NCBI GenBank assembly: GCA_050734155.1
Contig: JBOHUD010000023.1
Coordinates: 1 to 64,000, forward strand
Length of the DNA: 64,000 nucleotides
Direction: 5' to 3'
Source: Aeolococcus sp050734155
Lineage (GTDB): Bacteria > Chloroflexota > Dormibacteria > Aeolococcales > Aeolococcaceae
In this document: in pieces, positions 42,682-51,089 of the stretch
How the letters are laid out: each line of letters starts with the position of its first letter
Position numbering within the stretch: position 1 is the stretch's first letter
Program-made: the position numbers and the translations under genes
The notes under the pieces: model-generated
Database searches by the model: none
What the model was told of the DNA's origin: nothing
What the model saw: only the letters and a program-made list of their open reading frames with translations

Positions 42682-43888
42682 CGATCCGGCGCCCTCGCAG
42701 GGCCCGATCGAACGCGTCTTCCGGGAAGAGGCGGGCCGGCTCACCGCGAGCCTGGTCCGCCTCACCGGCGACTTCGACCTCTCCGAGGAGCTGGTCGCCG
42801 ACGCGCTCGTCGAGGCGTTGGAGCACTGGCCGAGCCAGGGGGTCCCCGATCGACCCGGTGCCTGGTTGCTGACCACCGCGCGCCGCAAGGGCCTCGATCG
42901 ACTCCGTCGCCAGACCCGGTACCGCGAGCTGCTCCGGAGGATGGCGGCGATCCCCGATCCACCCCGCCGCGAGGCCGACGATCGGTTGCGGCTGATCTTC
43001 ACCTGCTGCCATCCCGCGCTGCCGCGTGACGCGCAGGTCGCGCTCACCCTCCGAGCCGTGGTGGGGCTGACCACCGCCGAGATCGCGCGCGCGTTCCTGG
43101 TCGCCGAGCCGACCATGGCCAGGAGGATCACGCGGGCGAAGCGGAAGATCGCCGGCGCCGGGATCCCCTATCGCGTCCCTGCCCCAGCCGAGCTCCGCGG
43201 CCGCCTCGACGAGGTGCTCGCCGTCCTCTATCTCGTCTTCAACGAGGGGTACCTGGCCAGCGGCGGCGATGATCCGATTCGGCAGGACCTTGCTCGTGAC
43301 GCGGAGTGGCTTGCCGGCCTGCTGGTGCGCCTGCTGCCCGACGAGCCGGAGCCGTTGGGACTCCTCGCGCTGATCCGCCTCCACCTCGCCCGCTGGCCGG
43401 CGCGCCTGGATGCGGACGGTGAGCTGGTGCTTCTCGCCGACCAGGATCGCGCGGTCTGGGATGGCCGCGAAATTGCCGATGGGGTGCGGCTGATTGGCCG
43501 CGCCGCAGCCGCGGGAAGGCCGGGGCCATACCAGGTGCAGGCGGCGATCGCCGCCGTCCATTGCGAGGCACCGACGTGGGAGGCAACCGACTGGACTCGG
43601 CTGGTCAGCCTCTACACGCTGCTCGCAACCCTCGAGCCAACGCCGGTGGTGCGGCTGAACCGCGCCATCGCGGTCTCCCATGTTCGGGGAGCGGCGGCGG
43701 CGCTCGCCGAGGTGGATGCCCTGGGCGACGACCTCGACTCCTACCACCTCTTCCACGCGACGCGCGCGGCGCTGCTGCGCGAGCTTGGCCGCGACGATGA
43801 CGCCGGTGACGCCGATCGCCGCGCGGTGACGCTCACCGCGAATGTGGCTGAGCAGAGGCTTCTCAGCAATCGCCTGGCCGGAGCCTGA
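42590..43888 (+). CDS. ECF42-group RNA polymerase sigma factor with long C-terminal extension
   Basis: A sigma factor of about 410-430 residues. Region 2 begins IERVFREEAGRLTASLVRLT and holds DRPGAWLLTTARRKGLDRLR; region 4 follows; then a long DUF6596/TPR-like extension (LYLVFNEGYLASGG; YTLLATLEPTPVVRLNRAIA) diagnostic of ECF42. The ATG at 42590 overlaps the YCII gene by 92 bp with unnatural Arg/Ser sequence. A CTG at 42665 preceded by GGAG at 7-nt spacing would give the conserved N-terminus and is a credible alternative. The extension is thought to replace an anti-sigma factor. Confidence 0.9.
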   Translation: MLPTSTRRSRWSAPSRRRAAPWRSALSSSADDPAPSQGPIERVFREEAGRLTASLVRLTGDFDLSEELVADALVEALEHWPSQGVPDRPGAWLLTTARRKGLDRLRRQTRYRELLRRMAAIPDPPRREADDRLRLIFTCCHPALPRDAQVALTLRAVVGLTTAEIARAFLVAEPTMARRITRAKRKIAGAGIPYRVPAPAELRGRLDEVLAVLYLVFNEGYLASGGDDPIRQDLARDAEWLAGLLVRLLPDEPEPLGLLALIRLHLARWPARLDADGELVLLADQDRAVWDGREIADGVRLIGRAAAAGRPGPYQVQAAIAAVHCEAPTWEATDWTRLVSLYTLLATLEPTPVVRLNRAIAVSHVRGAAAALAEVDALGDDLDSYHLFHATRAALLRELGRDDDAGDADRRAVTLTANVAEQRLLSNRLAGA

Positions 43889-44030
43889 GCGGGATACCGC
43901 CGTCGCCTGCCACGGCACGCCCGCCGGAGGCGGTGACCGCAACGCCGGGATGTTGCAGCGGTCTACCCTTCGCGATGGTGGCTGCGGGCAGCCATCGAGG
44001 CTTCGACCACCGCGACCAGGAGGGCGCCCC

Positions 44031-44459
44031 ATGGCATGGCAGCGGCAGTGGCACAAGCACCCGGGAGTGCGATCCGGTGACCAGCTCTCGGTGGGCGAAC
44101 GTGCCGCCGACCGAATGCGCAACGGCATGGGCTCGTGGCCGTTCGTGTTCGCCTTCTTCGGGGTCATGATCCTGTGGGCGGTCATCAACGGGGTCCTCCA
44201 CGTCGGCGGCGGATCGGGCTTCGACCCCTACCCCTTCATCCTTCTCAACCTGTTTCTCTCGATGTTGGCGGGCGTCCAGGCAGCCGCCCTCCTGATCGCG
44301 GCCAAACGATCCGACGGCATCTCCTCAGAGATCGCCGTGCACACGGAGACGAACACCGAGTTCATCAAGACGCTGTTGCAGCAGAACACGGAGCTGACGC
44401 AGGCGGTCGAGGCACTGACCAAGGAGGTGCACCAGCGGGTCTGCGCCGCCAGCCCGTAG
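44031..44459 (+). CDS. DUF1003-family membrane protein
   Basis: A 142-residue protein. A polar N-terminus (QLSVGERAADRMRNGMGSWP) precedes two membrane helices (FVFAFFGVMILWAVINGVL; PYPFILLNLFLSMLAGVQAA) and a coiled C-terminal tail (FIKTLLQQNTELTQAVEALT). This is the DUF1003 layout, of unknown function. The ATG at 44031 is preceded by AGGAGGG. It lies just before transposase remnants. Confidence 0.87.
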   Translation: MAWQRQWHKHPGVRSGDQLSVGERAADRMRNGMGSWPFVFAFFGVMILWAVINGVLHVGGGSGFDPYPFILLNLFLSMLAGVQAAALLIAAKRSDGISSEIAVHTETNTEFIKTLLQQNTELTQAVEALTKEVHQRVCAASP

Positions 44460-44461
44460 GC

Positions 44462-44542
44462 CGAGCCACTGGCGAGTTCGTCGGATTGGACGTGCACAAG
44501 GCCGTCTTCGCGGTGGCAATCGCCGACCATGGTGCGCTGTAG
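44462..44542 (+). pseudogene. IS110-type transposase N-terminal remnant
   Basis: Twenty-six codons read GEFVGLDVHKAVFAVAIADH and then stop. VGLDVHK is the start of the DEDD domain of IS110/IS1111 transposases, with the first catalytic Asp. Nothing else of the transposase follows. It is a small fossil. Confidence 0.55.
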
Positions 44543-44860
44543 ACGTCTGGTTAGCAGAGACCGACGACGACCAACGTCGTGGCCGGCTCGGCGTGGTGCT
44601 TCAGTACGTCGTCGCCAACCGCGACGGCATCGCCAGCTACGGCCGCCGCCACGCCCAGGCCTCGAGCCCCACCGAGAAGGTCATGGATGTGGTCATCGGT
44701 CGTCGCTTCAACTCAAGGCCCAAGGCACCTCCTGCCATCGTCCCGGTGCCGGCCGCGTCCACCAGCTCCGCGTCCTCAAGGAGAACAAGATTGGACCGCT
44801 ACTGGGCCGCTCGCGCACCCCCAATCATCGCCGCGCTGGCCGCCTGGCGCCGAAACATTG
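44542..44860 (+). pseudogene. Transposase C-terminal remnant with frameshifts
   Basis: One frame reads LGVVLQYVVANRDGIASYGR and EKVMDVVIGRRF; the match then moves to another frame (HRPGAGRVHQLRVLKEN) and again (DRYWAAR). The order NRDGI...GRRF...GAxR...LRxLKEN resembles the C-terminus of UPF0236/ISKra4-type transposases. At least two frame changes make it dead. Family assignment is tentative. The stretch 44861-44926 contains the promoter of the next gene. Confidence 0.5.
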
Positions 44861-44887
44861 GATGCATCCGCCCGGCTCCCAATTCGA

Positions 44888-44916
44888 TTGACTCGAAACG
44901 GGCCCAGTGCTACCCT
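44888..44916 (+). promoter_or_regulatory. Sigma-70-type promoter of cassette copy 2
   Basis: TTGACT (44888-44893), a 17-bp spacer and TACCCT (44911-44916), with the ATG of gene A 10 bp downstream. The promoter and its flanks are conserved with copy 1 at 23618-23590, which argues that it is functional. Confidence 0.65.
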
Positions 44917-44926
44917 CCAGTCCACG

Positions 44927-45955
44927 ATGGCTTCGGGCCGTCAGCGTTTGGGTCGTCCGGGGAGGTCGTCCCGTGCCACCCGGCAACTCGTGCGCCGGGC
45001 GCGGCTTTGCTAGTTACTTGCAGGTCCCTTGATCTTTGCCGCCGAGGGTGCTCAGATCGCTCACGCCACCCAATCCCTGCCGCGAACCGTCGGCGCTTGG
45101 TCGTGGTACATCACCCACGGAAATGACTCGACTGGCGTGGCCTACCAACTCGGCTGCAACGAGGGGCACGCGAGGGCGGGTGACCTAGGCAACAGCGAAA
45201 TCATCCTAGATTTCGGTTCGCAGGTGCCAAACCAAAGCGAGACGCGGCTGCCGTTCCACGATGGCTTCGCCAGCTACTCGCTTGTCGAGAGCATGTCAGA
45301 GCAGTTTGCCCGTGGCTATTTCGAGTGCACCGGGAGCGACACTACGACCGTGCTCAAGCTTGCAGTGGGCACTACCAACGACAACGTCGACGGGGAGTAC
45401 AACAGCACAACAACCGCTTACAATGGCGGATATGCGTGGTCTCAGGTAGCTCTGATTGTGAGAAATTGGGTCGCCTCGAGCCATTACACCGCTCAGGTTG
45501 ACGTCGGTGCCGCCAGCGATATGGAGACTGAATTCGGTGGTCAGTCCGCCACATTGGCCTTCACGAATGGTTACTCTTCAAACAGCGGCGCTCCGTTCTA
45601 CCTTGACTTCGGTGATGCTGGCGGGTGTCCCATCAATTCCTACACCGGTGGGAATGGCTACGGCTGCAACAGCGGCTGGAATCAGTACGGAGTGTGGTAC
45701 AAGAGTTGGGGTCCCGCTCCGGCGTTTCCGCTCCCGGAGATCTACAATCAGCCACTGGCAAACCAGTGGTGGACCATCTCGCGCTACGGCTACTACGAGC
45801 GTAATGCCGCGCTTCACTTTGAGGGTCCTCTAGACGACTACGATCGTGACCACAGCACCTTCACGCCGACACAAGCATGGAATGCCTTGTCCAATGAGAT
45901 TGGGTCCGATTCCCACACAAACTATTCAATGACGTATTCCTGTGAGATCCACTGA
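44927..45955 (+). pseudogene. Secreted Trp/Tyr-rich protein (cassette gene A), amber codon in the signal peptide
   Basis: From the ATG at 44927 the frame gives a basic region (RQLVRRARLC), then TAG at 45011-45013, then in the same frame a hydrophobic core and cleavage region (LLAGPLIFAAEGAQIAHA) and 300 further codons. Together these form a normal signal peptide interrupted by one stop. The mature part is rich in Trp, Tyr, Asn and Ser, with motifs AWSWYITHGNDS, SGAPFYLDFGDAGGC and FPLPEIYNQPLANQWW. No family was recognised. Base composition is clearly lower in GC than the neighbours, suggesting transfer. A TTG at 45029 could give only a leaderless product. The stop overlaps the start of gene B. 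Confidence 0.7.
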
Positions 45956-46578
45956 TGACCCGGAAGTTTGGAATTCGCTTGGCAGCAGCCACTGTCGCTG
46001 TGGCCGCCGCCACGATCGGCGTCGTCCTGGGCGTGGCAGACGCGCCGAATGGTCCGGCATTGTCGCCGAAGCAGCAGTTTGTTGCCCGGGAGCGGCAGCA
46101 GATCGCTGATGCCCAAGCGGCCCCCCGGGCCTCGAAGCCGCCCGAGACGAGCGTTGTCATCCCCCCTCCGACGCCGTGCGTCCCACCCATCACCCTGCCA
46201 TTCCCGGACCGCCTGATTCACGTCGGAGGCCAGGGCGGCCCATTCGGGTCCGCTTCGAACTTCTACGCCGTCAGCAGCTGGGTGGGCTCGGTGTCGTCTA
46301 CCGGCCCGACGTATGCGATCTGGTCTGGACTCAGCGGCATAACATCGAGCACGCCGGGGCTCTCTGCGGTGGACGTGTACATTGAGCAGCTCGCCTCGGA
46401 TGGTTGCGGGGTGAACTTCATTCCGGTTGGAGTCTTCACCGATTCAGGCACGCGTGGCTTGCTGACGATCACGCGCATCGATGGCGAGTGGTTGCAGCTG
46501 ACCTCGTCAGCGTCCACCTCGGTGTATTTCAACTTGGTCCGCGACGTGTTCTCGATCGGCGTGCCCACTCCTGGATGA
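45955..46578 (+). CDS. Secreted or membrane-anchored cassette protein B, copy 2
   Basis: A 207-residue paralog of the protein at 22900-23514. It has an N-terminal hydrophobic anchor (RLAAATVAVAAATIGVVLG), a Gln/Ala/Arg spacer (FVARERQQIADAQAAPRA) and a conserved domain with GGQGGPFGSASNFYAVSSW, TYAIWSG and WLQLTSSASTSVYFNL. Two cysteines could form a disulfide. Its ATG overlaps the gene A stop and its stop overlaps the gene C start. The function is unknown; conservation between copies while A and C decay suggests selection on B. Confidence 0.8.
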   Translation: MTRKFGIRLAAATVAVAAATIGVVLGVADAPNGPALSPKQQFVARERQQIADAQAAPRASKPPETSVVIPPPTPCVPPITLPFPDRLIHVGGQGGPFGSASNFYAVSSWVGSVSSTGPTYAIWSGLSGITSSTPGLSAVDVYIEQLASDGCGVNFIPVGVFTDSGTRGLLTITRIDGEWLQLTSSASTSVYFNLVRDVFSIGVPTPG

Positions 46579-47678
46579 GTCGCGGTGTTGACCAGGGTGC
46601 TGCACGGCCGCGCTCGCGCATCCCCCAGACGCTCCTCGTGGCGGGCATGTGCGTCATCGCGTCGGCGTGCTCGGCCGCTCCTCCAGCATCGCCATCGGTG
46701 AGCGTAACCCCCTCGCCTGCTTCTGATGCCGAGCAGTGGCACGTCACTGAACAGATCAGCCTGGGGCCGGTTGTCGCCACGGCCCTCGCCGAATCCCGGG
46801 GGGGGGTGTGGGTGACGATCGCCGCCGACCCAGAATCAGCATCCGGCAAGGGTGAGGCCCGACGGTATGACGAGACGACAGGTCGAGAGTTGGGCTCGTG
46901 GTCGATCGGCGGCGACCCAGCCAGCCTGAGCGTTGCTCCTGGGACTGTATGGGTCGCGAATGGCCCCGGGGACGGGAGATCATTGATTGCCGACGCGAAC
47001 ACTGTCGTCCAATTGGACTCGTTCACAGGCGCTGTGGAGCGTACCTACCATGTGCAGAACCCGCGTACCTTGATCGCAACTCCCAGCGGTGCCATCGTCG
47101 TTGCTGACGCAACTCAGAACGGCCCGGTGATGGTCGAGGAACTGGCGGCCGGATCGGCGGCTCCGGTGGCGACCATCCCAGGCACGGCCGCCAGCGAATC
47201 GCGAGAGTGTCACTACTCGCGACCGGATGCGCCGGGCACCTGTTTGCTCGTGAGTACGGAGGCAGGAGGATTGGTCCTGTATGTGAGCGAGTCGGCTGGC
47301 GCGCGACCAGTCGGAAAGATCCCGGCGACTGGCAATGCTCGCCTCGCATGCGGGCCGGCCTCCTGCTATGTGGCGGTTGACAATGCAAACGACGGCGGAG
47401 TCTTTCGCGTAGCCGCCCCCGGAAGCCCAATTGCGGGGCCGTGGGGGGGGCGGTTCCCAAATAGCATTTGCGCGATGTCAGATCAGGTGTGGACGCTGAC
47501 CAACCAACAGGGAGCGACCCAACCCGCCTTCCTGCAGGCGTTCGATGGCGCGACTGGTCGGCTTCGAACTCCTGCGGTCAGCCTCCCCCCTGGCGACGCC
47601 CACCTCCTGACGGCCTCCGCCTCCGGCGCGCTGTGGGTGATCGTAGGACAATCGCTGGTCAAGGTCACCCACGTCTGA
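46575..47678 (+). CDS. Secreted lipoprotein with beta-propeller-like repeats (cassette gene C)
   Basis: A 367-residue lipoprotein. The leader ends in a lipobox-like VIASACSA, followed by a Ser/Pro spacer. The rest consists of repeated strands such as GGVWVTIAADP, GTVWVANGPGDG, GAIVVADATQNGPV and GALWVIVGQSLVKV, which suggest a beta-propeller (Vgb/YVTN-like). Cysteine pairs occur in SRECHYSRPDAPGTC and LACGPASCYV. The ATG overlaps the B stop (ATGA). Copy 1 of this gene at 22366 is broken. Confidence 0.8.
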   Translation: MSRGVDQGAARPRSRIPQTLLVAGMCVIASACSAAPPASPSVSVTPSPASDAEQWHVTEQISLGPVVATALAESRGGVWVTIAADPESASGKGEARRYDETTGRELGSWSIGGDPASLSVAPGTVWVANGPGDGRSLIADANTVVQLDSFTGAVERTYHVQNPRTLIATPSGAIVVADATQNGPVMVEELAAGSAAPVATIPGTAASESRECHYSRPDAPGTCLLVSTEAGGLVLYVSESAGARPVGKIPATGNARLACGPASCYVAVDNANDGGVFRVAAPGSPIAGPWGGRFPNSICAMSDQVWTLTNQQGATQPAFLQAFDGATGRLRTPAVSLPPGDAHLLTASASGALWVIVGQSLVKVTHV

Positions 47679-47803
47679 CCACAGGTCGCGCGGCGTCTCC
47701 GGAACTCAGGGCACTCGACACCACCATCCGGGTGCCCTCGGTCTCACTTCGCCAGGCACGGCCGCCGGTACACGCGGCGGTGCGGCCGTGCTATGAAATC
47801 CGG

Positions 47804-48175
47804 GTGAGCCAGGCCGTCGGCGCTCCACCACCCGGCGACCAACGCCACCCGGCGAGCGCGCCACCAGAGGTTGCCGGTGGCGCACCGGCCGCTCCAGCGC
47901 CGGCTGCGGTCCCGGCCACGCGCACCAGCATGGTGTGGTGGACTCTCGGTTTCAGCCTGCTGCTCCTCATCGTGGTCCTGGTCTTCGTTCTTCAGAACCT
48001 CTCGCCGGTGAGCACCAGCCTGTTCAGCGTCAAGTGGACGATCCCGCTCGGGCTCGACCTTCTGCTGGCCACTCTGCTCGGCGCCGTGATCGCGTTCCTG
48101 CTCGGCACCGTCCGCATGGTCCAGCTGCGCCGGGTGGCCCGGCGCCATTCGCGCACTCAGACGCCGCACCCCTAA
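47804..48175 (+). CDS. LapA-domain (DUF1049) membrane protein
   Basis: A 123-residue protein with a Pro/Ala-rich N-terminal third and two membrane helices (TLGFSLLLLIVVLVFVLQN; GLDLLLATLLGAVIAFLLG). The intervening loop (LSPVSTSLFSVKWTIP) and a basic tail (RRVARRHSR) match LapA/DUF1049. The GTG at 47804 is the only good start, though without a clear Shine-Dalgarno. These proteins are linked to cell-envelope assembly; no specific role is visible. Confidence 0.82.
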   Translation: MSQAVGAPPPGDQRHPASAPPEVAGGAPAAPAPAAVPATRTSMVWWTLGFSLLLLIVVLVFVLQNLSPVSTSLFSVKWTIPLGLDLLLATLLGAVIAFLLGTVRMVQLRRVARRHSRTQTPHP

Positions 48176-48268
48176 GGGAGCGGCCGCCGACCGCTTTGGC
48201 GGATCGCGCCGGAGCTCGCTGCGGGAACCACCACACTGTGACCGGTGTAGCGGGTTTGACATCGACCC

Positions 48269-48832
48269 GTGGAGGGCCGCCCACTGGACGAAGCAGAGCT
48301 CATCGTTCGCGCCGCCGGCGGCGACGAGGAGGCGTACGCACAATTGGTCATGCGTCACTCAGACCTCGCCTTCCGCACCGCGTTCCTGCTGACGGGCTCG
48401 GCTGCGGAGGCTGAAGAGGCAGCCCAGGACGGCTTCCTGGCCGCGCACAGCGCCCTGCCACGGTTTCGCGCGCCGGCCCCGTTTCGGCCCTGGCTCCTGC
48501 GGATCGTCGCCAACGCCGCGCGCAACCGCCGCCGCGCCTCGGTCCGCCGTACCCGCGTCGAGCTCAGGTTGGCGGACACCTTGGAAAGGGGCGGTGCGGC
48601 CCCATCGCCCGAAGCCGAGGTGGAGGCTGCGGAGGAGCGCGCGGCGCTCCTCCGTGCCGTCGCGTCGCTGAACCACGCCGATCGCCAGGTGGTCTGGTGC
48701 CGTTACTTCCTGGAGCTCGATGTCGCCGAGACCGCCGCCGTGCTGAGCTGCGCCGCCGGAACCGTGAAGTCGCGGCTCTCCCGTGCGCTCGGACGCCTGC
48801 GCGAGCGCATGGGCGGCGGGGCCGGCCAGTGA
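48269..48832 (+). CDS. ECF-family RNA polymerase sigma factor
   Basis: A 187-residue sigma factor with region 2 (AYAQLVMRHSDLAFRTAFLL; FRPWLLRIVANAARNRRR) and region 4 (DVAETAAVLSCAAGTVKSRL). A GTG at 48269 was used; the conserved part begins shortly after. The next gene starts with a GTGATG overlap and encodes a single-helix membrane protein, the usual anti-sigma arrangement, so activity is probably held at the membrane. Confidence 0.92.
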   Translation: MEGRPLDEAELIVRAAGGDEEAYAQLVMRHSDLAFRTAFLLTGSAAEAEEAAQDGFLAAHSALPRFRAPAPFRPWLLRIVANAARNRRRASVRRTRVELRLADTLERGGAAPSPEAEVEAAEERAALLRAVASLNHADRQVVWCRYFLELDVAETAAVLSCAAGTVKSRLSRALGRLRERMGGGAGQ

Positions 48833-49602
48833 TGAACGACCAGCTCGAGCAGCAGCTCACCGACCTCGGCCGGCACATCGCCTTTCCCGCCACCCCGGAG
48901 CTTGCCGCGCCGGTGCGGCAGCGATTGGGACATCCGGTGCGGCGGCCGATCATCACGCGGTGGCGCGCGGTCCTCGCCGCCGTGCTGGTGGCTCTCGCCG
49001 TCGGGTTCGGCGTTCCGCCGGTGCGCACGGCGGTCGCCCACTGGCTCGGGATCCAGGGCGTCGTGATCACGCCGGTCCCCTCGCTGCCGGCTGTGCATCC
49101 CTCGACCCCGCCGTCCTCGTCCGCGCTCGGCGCCGGCCTCGATCTGGGGCGGCCGACCACGATCGCCCACGCCCGTGACACGGTCGGCTTCACGCCGCTG
49201 GTGCCGAGCGGCCTCGGGGTTCCGGATGCCGTCTACACGCGCAGCGACATCGGTCCTGTGGTGTCGCTGGTGTACGCGCCTCGAGACGGCCTCCCCCAGT
49301 CGGGTCGGACGGGGGTCGGGCTGCTCATCACCGAGTTTCGCGGCAGCCTCAACCCGGAGTTCACGCAGAAGTTCGTCGGGCCGGGCACCACGGTGGTGCC
49401 TGTGACCGTCACGGGGCAAGCCGGGTACTGGATCGGCGGCGCGCACGACATCGACTACCAGCTCCCCGACGGCACCTCTGCGGCGGACACGCTGCGGCTG
49501 GCCGCCCCCACCCTGGTCTTCGAGCGCGGCGACCTTACTCTCCGCATCGAGGGCGCACGCACCGAAGCGCACGCGCTCGCGCTGGCAGCGACCCTCAGCT
49601 GA
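48832..49602 (+). CDS. Putative membrane-anchored anti-sigma factor
   Basis: A 256-residue protein with a short cytoplasmic N-terminus (MNDQLEQQLTDLGRHIAFP), one membrane helix (AVLAAVLVALAVGFGVPPV) and a large extracytoplasmic domain (TVGFTPLVPSGLGVPDAVY). It is encoded directly after the ECF gene with overlapping codons. The N-terminal part is short for a zinc-binding anti-sigma domain and no CxxC motif is present. The role is inferred from position and topology. Confidence 0.72.
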   Translation: MNDQLEQQLTDLGRHIAFPATPELAAPVRQRLGHPVRRPIITRWRAVLAAVLVALAVGFGVPPVRTAVAHWLGIQGVVITPVPSLPAVHPSTPPSSSALGAGLDLGRPTTIAHARDTVGFTPLVPSGLGVPDAVYTRSDIGPVVSLVYAPRDGLPQSGRTGVGLLITEFRGSLNPEFTQKFVGPGTTVVPVTVTGQAGYWIGGAHDIDYQLPDGTSAADTLRLAAPTLVFERGDLTLRIEGARTEAHALALAATLS

Positions 49603-49656
49603 GCAGCGGGAACCGGCCTCGGGCGCGCGGTGTAGCACATACGGAGGGTCGATCGG

Positions 49657-50979
49657 GTGAAGAAGCTGCGCCGCCATCTGCTCCTGTTGCTCACCGCAGC
49701 GCTGGTCGCCTGCGGTGGTCCGGCGGTGTCGATCGCAGCCCACCGCTCCACGCCCACCCCCGGCGCCGCGACCGCGGCCATCGCCCCGGCTCATCTGCTG
49801 GTGCGGCAGGGCCAGCCTCCCGCTCGCTCGATACAGCTGCTGGACACCGGCTCGGGGAGGGTGCGGGCGTCGTATCCGGACGGCGTTGCCACCGGTGATT
49901 GGTCACGCCTCTTCGTGGTCACCGCCGCCGGGTCTCACAACCGACTCGAGGAGATCGATCTCAGCACCGGTCACACCATCTCGACCACGGCCACCGAGCC
50001 CGGCTTCGCGCTGCCCCGGACCGGGCCCGCCGGCAAGCCCGCCGGCCTCTCGCCCAACGGCAGCCACCTGGTGCTCGCCGGCGTGGCCACCGCCCAGGAT
50101 CCACCGGCGACCAACCGCTTTCTCGTCTACGACACAGGACATCTCGATCGGGGGGCTGTGCATGTGACCCTGAGCGGGTCGTTCCTCTTCGACGGCATCA
50201 ACAACGACGGCACCGGCCTGTACCTGCTCGAGGATCTCAGCTCGCCCACCAGGGGCGGCGAATACCACGTGCGTCGGTATGACCTGACGGCGGGGGCGCT
50301 GGACCCCGCGAGCATCGTGGACAAGAGCTCTGGCGAGCAATCGATCACCGGAAGCGCGATCGACAGCGTCACCTCACGCGACGGAGCCTGGCAGTACACC
50401 GTGTATGCCTTCGGGGGCAAGCCCCCGTTCGTGCACGCTCTCAATCTCGACCATGCCACCGCATTCTGCGTGGATCTGCCCGCTGCGCCCCTCGACGAGG
50501 GGCTCGACCTGCTCTGGAGTGTGGTCGCGAGCCACAGCGGTCGCTTCATCTACGCGGTGAACGCAGGCAACGGAGCCGTGGTCGAGATGGCCGCCGACAG
50601 CCCGTGGCAGGTCCGGCAGGCGCTGCTCCCAGTACCAACGCCGACGAGCGCAGCGGCGTGGATTCCGTGGGCTCCCCTGACCGTGGAGGCCAAGCGCCTC
50701 GTGGAGGGCGCCGCGGTGATCAGCCCCGACGATCGCACCCTGTACAGCATCGGGGACACGGCCATCTACCGGGTCGACACTGCGCGTCTGCAGCTGGAGG
50801 GGTCACTGCTTGCCGGCCAGGCTCTCAACTCGCTGGCCATCAGCCCGGACGGTCGGCGCCTCTACGCGACCAGCGTCGACTCTCCGACACCGCTGCTGCA
50901 GGTGGACGTGCAGAGCGGACGATGGGCGTCGATCGGCGGTCCGCGCGGGCCGGTGAGCGTCCTTCGCGCCTTGAGCTGA
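49657..50979 (+). CDS. Secreted lipoprotein with beta-propeller (YVTN/WD40-like) repeats
   Basis: A 440-residue protein. The leader MKKLRRHLLLLLTAALVACG contains a lipobox (LVAC). Repeated blades are seen, for example RLFVVTAAGSHNRLEEIDLS, SHSGRFIYAVNAGNGAVVE, ISPDDRTLYSIGDTAIYRVD and ISPDGRRLYATSVDSPTPLL. It follows the sigma/anti-sigma pair by 54 bp and may be a target of that system. No ligand can be inferred. Confidence 0.82.
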   Translation: MKKLRRHLLLLLTAALVACGGPAVSIAAHRSTPTPGAATAAIAPAHLLVRQGQPPARSIQLLDTGSGRVRASYPDGVATGDWSRLFVVTAAGSHNRLEEIDLSTGHTISTTATEPGFALPRTGPAGKPAGLSPNGSHLVLAGVATAQDPPATNRFLVYDTGHLDRGAVHVTLSGSFLFDGINNDGTGLYLLEDLSSPTRGGEYHVRRYDLTAGALDPASIVDKSSGEQSITGSAIDSVTSRDGAWQYTVYAFGGKPPFVHALNLDHATAFCVDLPAAPLDEGLDLLWSVVASHSGRFIYAVNAGNGAVVEMAADSPWQVRQALLPVPTPTSAAAWIPWAPLTVEAKRLVEGAAVISPDDRTLYSIGDTAIYRVDTARLQLEGSLLAGQALNSLAISPDGRRLYATSVDSPTPLLQVDVQSGRWASIGGPRGPVSVLRALS

Positions 50980-51089
50980 GACGCCGTACCTGCGGCGGAG
51001 CCATGGGTTGGCCACCGGCCATACTGGTCAGGAGTTGCCGCAACCGTCGGTGACGCTGCTGAACCACCGCAACGATCCCGAGGCCAGTC

